A stretch of 46,578 nt of DNA from a virus: IMG/VR virus record IMGVR_UViG_3300035698_031051, positions 1 through 46,578 of that record; one strand, 5' to 3'. Of this stretch, positions 38,375 to 45,184 are shown one piece after another. Made by a program: the position numbers and the translations under genes. The first letter of the stretch is position 1, and the number at the start of each line of letters is the position of its first letter. Under the pieces are notes generated by a model. The model did no database searches and was not told where the DNA came from. It was given only the letters and a program-made list of their open reading frames with translations.

Positions 38375-38416
38375 CTTGGATCATCCATCAGCACTTTGAA
38401 GTAGTGTATATGTAAC
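38375..38416 (+). promoter_or_regulatory. Phage-type promoter for the 243-aa gene
   Basis: CTTGGATCATCCATCAGC and TTTGAAGTAGTGTATATGTAAC; 20-nt offset (38378, 38398). GAAGTAG variant of the core. Confidence 0.72.
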
Positions 38417-38450
38417 AAGGGCAGATGACCCTTTAACAAGGAGAGAAAAA

Positions 38451-39182
38451 ATGGAAACCAACTCAAACAGCAAACTGGTAGCAGCACTTCTTCAGAAATC
38501 CGGCGGAGCCACCTTCACCGGCCTTTTTACCACTAAGCAGGGTGTTGTAAGGGGCGGCCAGAGATACGGCGATGATACCATACACACAGTTGTAGTCACG
38601 GGGTTCTCTTATGAGAACCTTGTAAAGAAGTCACTGGCCAAGTTACCCTCCGTAACTACAGCCTCTGTGATTGCCAGTGCAGCCTCAAAAGGCCTTACAA
38701 TTACAGAAGAGGACGTGAAAGTAGCAAGGGGCGAACTGGAAGCCAGTTTTCAGTCAAGTCTGGACGGCACAAATGAAGCCACTACAGACCATGTATATGA
38801 TTCACTGGTAGTAGACGGCTCCTCTGTTAGAGGCAGCAGGGTTTATAAATGTACAGGCCAGCCTAAATGCAAATGCAGGGCTTGTACACAGGATCCCAAG
38901 GCACCTCTTGACGGCACCATTTACCTGCAGGGTTTGAGAATCTGGTCTGAAGTGCTGACACCGGCTGCCAATGGCTCCGCCCCGGCACCCAAGTCAAAAT
39001 CAAAGACCATTGCCAAAAACGCACTGAGAGAAACCCTGCCCGTTAGCAGGTATGTATCTTACCGCCTTGAACCAGGACAGAATTGGATTCTGAGAGCTGG
39101 CGGCACCGCAGAAGTAGAAGCCACTAAGAAAGGCTTCCTGGTAACTGACGCGATTGTAAACACCCTGAGTCAGGCTGTTTAA
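38451..39182 (+). CDS. Hypothetical protein, 243 aa, with a cysteine cluster
   Basis: ATG behind AAGGAGAGAAAAA. N-terminal half: SGGATFTGLFTTKQGVVRGG and VVTGFSYENLVKKSLAKLPS. The middle has YKCTGQPKCKCRACTQDPKA, a four-cysteine knuckle likely to bind zinc, followed by IYLQGLRIWSEVL. C-terminal lysine/serine linker and a beta-rich end. No recognised family; its charge and cysteine cluster suggest nucleic-acid binding. Coupled to the next gene by TAATG. Confidence 0.7.
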   Translation: METNSNSKLVAALLQKSGGATFTGLFTTKQGVVRGGQRYGDDTIHTVVVTGFSYENLVKKSLAKLPSVTTASVIASAASKGLTITEEDVKVARGELEASFQSSLDGTNEATTDHVYDSLVVDGSSVRGSRVYKCTGQPKCKCRACTQDPKAPLDGTIYLQGLRIWSEVLTPAANGSAPAPKSKSKTIAKNALRETLPVSRYVSYRLEPGQNWILRAGGTAEVEATKKGFLVTDAIVNTLSQAV

Positions 39183-39733
39183 TGAGATACCTTACTGCTT
39201 ACATAATAACCGGCATTCTTTTCACATGCTTTCTTATCCTAACGGAAGCCCTGACAGCCATGCTTCGGGGCTTCCCTTGGGCTGAGTCTAAAGAGAAGCC
39301 CCCAAAGAAAACACCCAAACAGGCAGTTATTGCTTATGGTGTCTGGATACTGACATGGCCACTAGCACTATTCACTTGGTTTAGGGCTATGTTCTTGGGC
39401 ATCTCTTTTCTTGAATACCTTGAACAGGCAAGGACACGCACCATAAAAAAACTTGCTTGGACCTCTGTGAACGGTGTTGTTTGTTTATGCTGTTCTACAG
39501 ACAAACAAATTGCAATCACACACTTCATAACCCGGGGTGATGCACCTGGCTGTTGGACTGCGTACCGTTTACAAGCTGAAAAAGATCAATCCATAGTTTT
39601 TGCAACATCCACTAGCAAGGTACCCTTCAAGATTATGGGAGCCTGTACTAAAGATAATGTTTGGATAGATCTGCGGCTAGAGGCGTCCCTGAAAGAGCAG
39701 CTAGACTTTTTGGATAAAGAATCAAAAAAATAG
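39182..39733 (+). CDS. Membrane protein, 183 aa
   Basis: Two transmembrane regions, TAYIITGILFTCFLILTEAL and AYGVWILTWPLALFTWFRAM, separated by a basic loop (KEKPPKKTPKQ), then a soluble domain of about 100 residues (SVNGVVCLCCSTDKQIAITH). Start overlaps the previous stop by one base. The stop TAG directly abuts GGATCATCC of the next promoter. Family unknown. Confidence 0.68.
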   Translation: MRYLTAYIITGILFTCFLILTEALTAMLRGFPWAESKEKPPKKTPKQAVIAYGVWILTWPLALFTWFRAMFLGISFLEYLEQARTRTIKKLAWTSVNGVVCLCCSTDKQIAITHFITRGDAPGCWTAYRLQAEKDQSIVFATSTSKVPFKIMGACTKDNVWIDLRLEASLKEQLDFLDKESKK

Positions 39734-39770
39734 GATCATCCGTTTGGACTTTGAAGTAGTGTATGTGAAA
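39731..39770 (+). promoter_or_regulatory. Phage-type promoter for the macrodomain gene
   Basis: TAGGATCATCCGTTTGG at 39731 and TTTGAAGTAGTGTATGTG; 20-nt offset (39733, 39753). Confidence 0.72.
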
Positions 39771-39794
39771 GGTTGTTAAATAAAGGAGATAACC

Positions 39795-40436
39795 ATGAAA
39801 GTAGAATTCGTACAGGGGGATATAACAAAAACCGCAATGGAGGGGCTTGTCAATGCAGCTAACCCATCCCTATTGGGCGGCGGCGGCGTTGACGGGTGTA
39901 TCCACAGGGCTGCAGGTATTGAACTTTTGCAGGCTTGTGAAGAAAAGCCGGTAATGGCCTCTGGGGGGCGTTGCTGTATTGGGGGAGTCGTAGTAACCCC
40001 CGCATTCAACATCCCCGTCAAATACATCCTGCACACAGTAGGGCCTATCTTTCCTGCCGGTAGAGAGGTTTTGTTTGTAGGAGAGTTAAAGGGTACTGAA
40101 TCAATGGCAAGAAGTATGCTGAAAAGCTGTCTGCAAAACTGCCTGCGTGAAGCCCAAGACTTAGGCTTGCGTAGCCTTGCAATGCCAGCCATTTCATGTG
40201 GTATTTATGGCTGCCCAATGGCTGCCTTTGCAAAGGTGCTCAAAGAGGTAGTTAAAGAAGACTTTGATCTGGATACACTTCAGATCACGCTCTTTTTGGA
40301 TTCAGAGTTTGCGGATTTTGTTAGCGCTTGGGAGGAGGATGCTCTTAGAGAGGCTACTCGTGAAGGGCGTCTTGAAGTAGTCCAATATCTAGTGGGGAAG
40401 GGTGCTGATATTCACGCTTGGGGCCAGGAGCAGTAA
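39795..40436 (+). CDS. Macrodomain protein with C-terminal ankyrin repeat
   Basis: Macrodomains bind ADP-ribose and many hydrolyse ADP-ribosyl esters or O-acetyl-ADP-ribose. 213 aa. Residues 1-170 match the MacroD class: VEFVQGDITKTAMEGLVNAA, NPSLLGGGGVDGCIHRAAG (binding/catalytic loop) and LAMPAISCGIYGCP. The last 35 residues (EDALREATREGRLEVVQYLV, GKGADIHAW) form one ankyrin unit resembling that of the ankyrin protein at 22485. Own promoter, ATG behind AAAGGAGATAACC. It is the natural partner of the PARP-like enzyme at 18666 and the glycohydrolase at 41144. Confidence 0.9.
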   Translation: MKVEFVQGDITKTAMEGLVNAANPSLLGGGGVDGCIHRAAGIELLQACEEKPVMASGGRCCIGGVVVTPAFNIPVKYILHTVGPIFPAGREVLFVGELKGTESMARSMLKSCLQNCLREAQDLGLRSLAMPAISCGIYGCPMAAFAKVLKEVVKEDFDLDTLQITLFLDSEFADFVSAWEEDALREATREGRLEVVQYLVGKGADIHAWGQEQ

Positions 40437-40581
40437 CACCTTGTGTTGCAGCTCCTACACACTCATAAGCAGTTGTAGAATAGATTTTTGCTCCCAAGAT
40501 CATTATGAAAAAGAGTGCCACTAAAACCGCAAAGAGACTTCCCACCCAGGGCTGCCGAATCAAGTTTTGAACTGTTCTCAT
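40354..40581 (-). CDS. 75-aa single-span membrane protein
   Basis: MRTVQNLIRQPWVGSLFAVL, then a transmembrane helix (AVLVALFFIMILGAKIYSTT) and a polar tail. ATG overlaps the stop of the Dps-like gene (ATGA), indicating a real coupled gene. Its 3' end overlaps the macrodomain gene on the other strand by 83 bp. Function unknown. Confidence 0.6.
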   Translation of the reverse strand: MRTVQNLIRQPWVGSLFAVLVALFFIMILGAKIYSTTAYECVGAATQGVTAPGPKREYQHPSPLDIGLLQDALHE

Positions 40582-41069
40582 TTTGAAACCAAGAATCTAG
40601 AAGCAACACGAATAGAAGCTGTTTTGCTTGGAGTTAGCCTTTGCTTTAACAGATAGATTACTCTATCATGATCATCAGACACGCCTTGAAGAAAGTTTGC
40701 AAGTCCTGTAGGCAGTTCACCAGAAGCCTCTAGTATATTTATGGTAGAATCTAAGGCTTTAAGAAACTCCGTCTCAGCAAGAAAGCTTTTCTGCAATAGG
40801 CTCACAGCAGGTTTGTCCCATCGTTTGAGTAGATCTGCAATCTGTTTGGCATATGTTCCTGCTTGCAAAATATCTGGTCCAGACTTGCTTATGATTTTCT
40901 CAATCAAGAGGTCTTCATTGTACTCGTCTGTCAATCTATTAAATAACTGATGATCAGCATAAAAGGTTTCCCCGGTAGTACGCCAATGGCCCATCTTATG
41001 CAGTAACTGTAAAGCGTGCAGGCTAGCTGCAAGACTGATAAGTTTTTCTTGAGAAGCTGTTTTGAGCAT
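40578..41069 (-). CDS. Ferritin/Dps-like four-helix protein
   Basis: 163 aa from the ATG behind AAGGAGGGTTCTACA. The region LLHKMGHWRTTGETFYADHQ then LFNRLTDEYNEDLLIEKIIS resembles the Dps ferroxidase segment (HWNVxGxxFxxLHxxFxxLYxxL..D). Later helices include FLQGVSDDHDRVIYLLKQRL. It may bind iron and shield DNA from oxidation, or be a phage structural protein of the same fold. The C terminus TASIRVASRFLVSK is basic. Follows the ADP-ribosylglycohydrolase by 75 bp. Confidence 0.55.
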   Translation of the reverse strand: MLKTASQEKLISLAASLHALQLLHKMGHWRTTGETFYADHQLFNRLTDEYNEDLLIEKIISKSGPDILQAGTYAKQIADLLKRWDKPAVSLLQKSFLAETEFLKALDSTINILEASGELPTGLANFLQGVSDDHDRVIYLLKQRLTPSKTASIRVASRFLVSK

Positions 41070-41143
41070 TGTAGAACCCTCCTTATAAATGGAGTGGTTT
41101 GGAAACCCACCTATCAAAGTCGGGACTATAGACTAGAAAACGA

Positions 41144-41995
41144 TTAGACTGGGAATGCCTTTTCAAGATCTCTATCCAGTTTCTTCAAGTAAGCACTGCC
41201 AAAAGCACCGTCTTCTATCCCGTCTACCAAGACTTCCGGGATGTCCTGTTGGATGCTATGGCAGAAGGATGCTACTGCCATAGCTATTGCTGCCACAGTA
41301 TCCACGTCCCCTGTAAAGGCCACACTGTTTTTCAGTACCTCCTCCATGGAGGCTGAATCACTAAGTACCTGCAGCACAGCCAAAACCACCTGCACCCCAT
41401 CGTTGGGAATTGTAGTTTGAACCGGGGCCTTCCAATCTACTTGTGGCAAATGCTTCTGTAGGAATGTAGGTAGCTTTGCTAAATTGGGTTTCTTTGTATT
41501 CCTGCAATACCAAACCAAAGCTGCTACGGCGGCTGCAGAAGCCATGCCACTTTGAGTAGCATGAGTGAGGCTTGCTTGGAACATGGCTAAGTTGATAGCC
41601 TCTTCAAGCGTTTTGCACAAGCCACAGGGGGTTGCTCTCATAGCACCGCCGGAACGTTTGCTCCCTGGTACAATTTGTTGTAACATCTGGGTTCCATTCT
41701 CTACTTTACAAAGCAGGTCATAGAAAAAAGCAGCATAGCCTTCCCGAGGATCTCTCTTAAAGGCACTTACAAAGCTGCGAGCTAGTTGCACCGAAGTCTT
41801 TAGTTCCTTTGACAGCAGCCATTCTGCTAAGCCTAAAGACATTTGAGTGTCGTCCGTGTAAGCACCAGGTTTAATGTTGTGTGTAGGATGCTTGACATAA
41901 CCCAGCTCAGGATTGTTGTATGTGACAACAAACTCAGCAGGGGCCATTTCAAAACCCGCACCGTAAGCGTCTCCGATTGCAAATTCATAAAGCAT
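41144..41995 (-). CDS. ADP-ribosylglycohydrolase (DraG/ARH family)
   Basis: Removes ADP-ribose from modified proteins or nucleic acids with two Mg2+ ions. 283 aa. Family motifs in order: IGDAYGAGFEMAPAEF, AYTDDTQMSLGLAEWL (metal-binding TDD), KRSGGAMRATPCGL and the C-terminal metal site FTGDVDTVAAIAMAVASF. Full length and intact. ATG behind CAGGAGGATTTTTT; promoter at 42010-42040. Completes a write-erase set with the PARP-like enzyme and the macrodomain. Alternative targets are ADP-ribosylated DNA or host dinitrogenase-type substrates. Confidence 0.93.
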   Translation of the reverse strand: MLYEFAIGDAYGAGFEMAPAEFVVTYNNPELGYVKHPTHNIKPGAYTDDTQMSLGLAEWLLSKELKTSVQLARSFVSAFKRDPREGYAAFFYDLLCKVENGTQMLQQIVPGSKRSGGAMRATPCGLCKTLEEAINLAMFQASLTHATQSGMASAAAVAALVWYCRNTKKPNLAKLPTFLQKHLPQVDWKAPVQTTIPNDGVQVVLAVLQVLSDSASMEEVLKNSVAFTGDVDTVAAIAMAVASFCHSIQQDIPEVLVDGIEDGAFGSAYLKKLDRDLEKAFPV

Positions 41996-42009
41996 AAAAA
42001 ATCCTCCTG

Positions 42010-42040
42010 GGCCACTCTACTCTAAAAAGTAGCCCAGAAG
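42010..42040 (-). promoter_or_regulatory. Phage-type promoter core for the ADP-ribosylglycohydrolase unit
   Basis: Minus-strand TTTTTAGAGTAGAGTGGCC with CTTCTGGGCTAC upstream; GGATCA is not recognisable. Confidence 0.55.
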
Positions 42041-42072
42041 AAGCTTTTAATTGTGGGTGGGATTAAATAGTT

Positions 42073-43689
42073 CTAGCGGCCAGTAACAAGACTTGGGTAG
42101 GGGGCAGTACGAAGGAACGCATCACCCAGTATAGCTTTTTCTCCTTTGATCTTTACCCATACCAATTTTGGGATGTAGCTGTCTTTTATAATTATACGAC
42201 TACATTCTGCTTTGGTGGGTATAGAGGCCAGAAGCATAGATTTGAGGCTTAGTAGCTCACCAACTTCGGTTTTCCCGTTGCTGTTTGCATCCTTCCAAAT
42301 CTGAAGGGCTGCAAAACCGGGGTCTTTTGCATCAATCAAGCTGTCCTTATTAGCGTCAAGGGAAGCCAACTGAGCAAAGCCATCTTCAAAGTTATCATTG
42401 ATATTTCCAAACATTTCAGTACCGCTTGTAATGAGACCATCATTATTTAGGTCACGTACAAGGAAACCATCATTAGGGCCGACCCATGATACAGCCTGGG
42501 TTTTACCTGTACCCCAGAGATCAAAGTTCACTCCTTTATAAATAGGGAAAAGCTCAATGCCATTTCCATCCAGATCAAGCACGAGGGGATCCCCCACATT
42601 GCATGGGATCACTTTGAAGACCTTGACTGCAGCTTTAGAGAACTCGCCTGTTACACCAGCCCCTACACCCTTCTTATAATCAGCTTTGGCCTGAGCAAAC
42701 TTAAGGTTGTCTTCGCCGTTGCTGGGCTCGTATCCGGGGCAGAGAGGTCTAGTCTGGGTAATAGAGGCTATTGCCTTGAGTGCTGCTTTGTGTGCAGGTT
42801 CAAGCATAGTCTGGTCAGCATTGCAAACCTGAATTGGTTTGGACATTTTAGGGTAGTCTGCTATATGACCATTTGCCTTCAGCCATTTGTTAAAATGTTC
42901 TGCAAAGAGCTGCCGTCCAACCAGAACGCCTGTCTCCTTTGAGCTTTCAATGGGAGTAGGCTTCTTAGAACAGATCCCACGCTTCTTCATATCAGCTCTT
43001 ACCTTCACACGGTTTTCTTCGATGCCGCTGATTGCACCCTGCTCAAGCCAGAAACGAGCCTCTTCGTGAGTAACAACGCCCGATTTATCAATGGCAGGAT
43101 TCAGTTCCTCATTGTCAAGGACCTGAGTGATCTCAGAATAAACTTCCGCAATAGCATTATCTACCAAATATTCACAAGCAGCACCAGTAGGAACAAAACC
43201 ATTATCATAATATCTTACAAAGGGGCACTCATCGGGTTCTTCTGCAAAATTATCTAAAAACCCTTCACCTTCTACAACAGCTTCATAATCATCAACTAGG
43301 CCCTGATTCTGGAGAGCTAGAGATACTGCTTCCAGATAACGGGTCCCGCCTACTCCAAGACCTTGAAAAATTGTGTCCCTGAGCAGATCCACTCTCACTT
43401 TTTCTTCATCACTCAACTGGTCTTCTGTAACAATTTGAGAATCATCCCAGAGGCCAATGGCGTGAGGCATCATGAGATCGATTTCAGCCAGCTTATCCAA
43501 TTTGGCTGTTTTCTCATCCACAGGTTTCTTTTCGTCTATCTTTTCGTCTATCTTGTCATCCCCAAAATCGATCTGATTCTGGTTGTTTTCAATAGCTTCA
43601 GGATTGTCTCCCTTAGTATTGGTTGAGCCAAAGTCACAGCCTGTAAGGCTGAAACAGACCAGCAAAAATGCCATAATCCAGAGTCTCAT
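42073..43689 (-). CDS. Lipoprotein with calcium-binding repeats
   Basis: 538 aa; ATG behind GGAGGTTTC. N terminus MRLWIMAFLLVCFSLTGCDF has the lipobox LTGC. An acidic, lysine-rich linker follows, with a short repeat DDKIDEKIDEKKPVDEK encoded by duplicated bases near 43530-43560. The last 200 residues carry EF-hand-like calcium motifs: LVLDLDGNGIELF, VRDLNNDGLITSGTEMFG, LASLDANKDSLIDAKDPGF and IWKDANSNGKTEVGEL. This resembles surface and RTX-associated proteins of Deltaproteobacteria-like hosts. Probably acts at the cell surface; superinfection exclusion is one possibility. The promoter at 43897 lies about 210 bp upstream. Confidence 0.82.
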   Translation of the reverse strand: MRLWIMAFLLVCFSLTGCDFGSTNTKGDNPEAIENNQNQIDFGDDKIDEKIDEKKPVDEKTAKLDKLAEIDLMMPHAIGLWDDSQIVTEDQLSDEEKVRVDLLRDTIFQGLGVGGTRYLEAVSLALQNQGLVDDYEAVVEGEGFLDNFAEEPDECPFVRYYDNGFVPTGAACEYLVDNAIAEVYSEITQVLDNEELNPAIDKSGVVTHEEARFWLEQGAISGIEENRVKVRADMKKRGICSKKPTPIESSKETGVLVGRQLFAEHFNKWLKANGHIADYPKMSKPIQVCNADQTMLEPAHKAALKAIASITQTRPLCPGYEPSNGEDNLKFAQAKADYKKGVGAGVTGEFSKAAVKVFKVIPCNVGDPLVLDLDGNGIELFPIYKGVNFDLWGTGKTQAVSWVGPNDGFLVRDLNNDGLITSGTEMFGNINDNFEDGFAQLASLDANKDSLIDAKDPGFAALQIWKDANSNGKTEVGELLSLKSMLLASIPTKAECSRIIIKDSYIPKLVWVKIKGEKAILGDAFLRTAPYPSLVTGR

Positions 43690-43896
43690 GAAACCTCCAT
43701 TCCCCGATAAGGGGGTAAATTAAATACCCATTTTTCAATGATCCTGCCCTTTTACAAAAACAAAGGACACACAATCAAAACGTTCTATAAACGCTTTATC
43801 AAAACCACTCTACCGGACTAAGATCCAGAAAAAATATTTTGTACACCTCCTTTTTTATTTATTCTGTTTAATCTCTAAGCCTTTCAAGTGTCTCTC
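43690..43896. other. 207-bp leader region without a gene
   Basis: Untranslated region between the minus-strand promoter at 43897 and the lipoprotein. It contains an unused ribosome-site-like AAAAAAGGAGGTGTAC (minus, about 43845-43860) with no ATG behind it, and two extra GGATC-type elements (about 43735-43747 and 43825-43832) without a full core. I see no convincing ORF. Confidence 0.5.
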
Positions 43897-43934
43897 TAAA
43901 ACACACTACTCTAAAACCGTCATCAATGATCCTT
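43897..43934 (-). promoter_or_regulatory. Phage-type promoter for the calcium-binding lipoprotein
   Basis: Minus-strand AAGGATCATTGATGACGG then TTTTAGAGTAGTGTGTTTTAG; consensus. Confidence 0.72.
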
Positions 43935-43940
43935 TTTCTG

Positions 43941-43976
43941 TTTATTCCAAAGCCTTCCTTAGAGTAGTTAGGGTTT
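43941..43976 (+). promoter_or_regulatory. Degenerate phage-type promoter toward the deoxynucleoside kinase
   Basis: TTATTCCAAAGCCTTCC then TTAGAGTAGTTAGGG. The core ends TAGTTA instead of TAGTGT and the upstream box is poor, so activity is doubtful. Confidence 0.35.
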
Positions 43977-44002
43977 TTTTAGGTCCGACTCCGAAAATAT
44001 TG

Positions 44003-44081
44003 GGTAACATTGTGTTGGAGGAAATAAACTTGCATTCCATTACCGAAGGCAAGTTTATTGTAATCAATCAATGGTAACATT
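44003..44081. repeat. Direct repeats flanking an 11-bp inverted repeat
   Basis: GGTAACATT occurs at 44003-44011 and 44073-44081. Between them AATAAACTTGC (44023-44033) and GCAAGTTTATT (44049-44059) form a perfect inverted repeat with a 15-nt loop. It lies in the noncoding DNA 70 bp before the deoxynucleoside kinase. Could be an operator, an mRNA stem, a small inserted element or part of an origin. Confidence 0.75.
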
Positions 44082-44151
44082 ATCCAGATGGGTTGTACCA
44101 AGCATTTTGGCACACCTTTAGTTGGGCTTTTTTGACTTATTGGAGGAACGT

Positions 44152-44850
44152 ATGAAGAAAGTTGTGGTCGTTGAAGGGTTGATTTCTGGCGGGAAAACTA
44201 CATTGGCCCGTGAATTAGGACATGCTCTAGGAGAGACAACCCTGATACTCACTGAACCGGACGAAAAGGATAATGCCAATCCCTATCTAGCTGATTTCTA
44301 TGCTGATATGCCCCGGTATGCTTTTACAATGCAATGCCACTTGCTGTCCCTTCGCTATAGAATGCACCTCAATGCTCAGTGGTATGCTATGCAAGGTCAA
44401 GGACACGCTGTTATGGACCGTAGCTATTTTGGAGATACAGCCTTTGCTCGCCTCCAACTGAAAACAGGCACTATGACCCAGCGGGAGTTTGATACCTATG
44501 TCACTCTCTATAAAAATATGACTGCAAGTGTTCTCCACCCTACTGTTTGTGTTCGCGTTCAGGTCACACCTGAAGTAGCACAGAAGAGAATTCAGCGACG
44601 TATAGGACGTGAACCAGGACGTGCTTGTGAGAGTGTGGTAGCCCTGGACTACTTGCGGACCCTGGACCGTGAGATAGACTATATGGTAGACACCCTGAGA
44701 CAGCAAGGTGTTATAATTCTTGACCTTCCCTGGAACGATGATAGAGATACTAAGGCTTCCAGATCATCGGTTATAGGAGACCTTGCCCGCCGCATTGAAG
44801 AAGTCACCCCTGTAGACATCTTCCTGAATGACCATCGCCGCACTATATAA
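44152..44850 (+). CDS. Deoxynucleoside kinase
   Basis: Phosphorylates deoxynucleosides to monophosphates. 232 aa from ATG 44152 behind TTGGAGGAACGT. P-loop VEGLISGGKTTLARELG, the catalytic/ERS-type motif VMDRSYFGDTAFARLQL and the arginine-rich LID segment AQKRIQRRIGREPGRACES place it in the dCK/dGK/Drosophila dNK family. C terminus includes ILDLPWNDDRDTK. Complements thymidine kinase and thymidylate kinase in supplying dNTPs. Confidence 0.85.
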   Translation: MKKVVVVEGLISGGKTTLARELGHALGETTLILTEPDEKDNANPYLADFYADMPRYAFTMQCHLLSLRYRMHLNAQWYAMQGQGHAVMDRSYFGDTAFARLQLKTGTMTQREFDTYVTLYKNMTASVLHPTVCVRVQVTPEVAQKRIQRRIGREPGRACESVVALDYLRTLDREIDYMVDTLRQQGVIILDLPWNDDRDTKASRSSVIGDLARRIEEVTPVDIFLNDHRRTI

Positions 44851-45184
44851 AACAACCGTCCCTTTAAGACCCGTTTGAAATCCCCTTATGCCATTAAGGA
44901 TTTGGATTCTCGGGTGCACCCCAAGAAACATATCTTTTTTACATCCAGAGAGTCTGCTTAAGCCTGTCAGAATGGACATTGTGTCTGATTAAGTCCTTCC
45001 TATGGCTGAAACGCCTTAAAACTCAACGGGGGGGGTTGTTCTGGGTTGCTCAGGGCTGGGTTAACAGATTGAGCATGTCTCCACTTACAGCTTTGCAGCA
45101 ACCTGCCTATTTTACTACGGATTCGGATTCCTGTGGCAGCCTTTTTCAGCTTTTGATGTGCTTTTAAAACGGGGGGGATATCCT
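44851..45184. other. 334-bp region without a convincing gene
   Basis: No ORF here has both a start codon and a ribosome site. A minus-strand frame of about 55 codons (reads LKAHQKLKKAATGIRIRSKI) lacks a start. Two guanine tracts stand out: G8 at 45028-45035 and G7 at 45171-45177. It lies between convergent genes, so it may contain terminators, but I see no clear hairpin with T-run. Confidence 0.5.

Noticed and set aside
44764-45167. Short frames on both strands between the deoxynucleoside kinase and the metallophosphoesterase
   Set aside because: None combines a start codon with a ribosome site or promoter; composition looks random.
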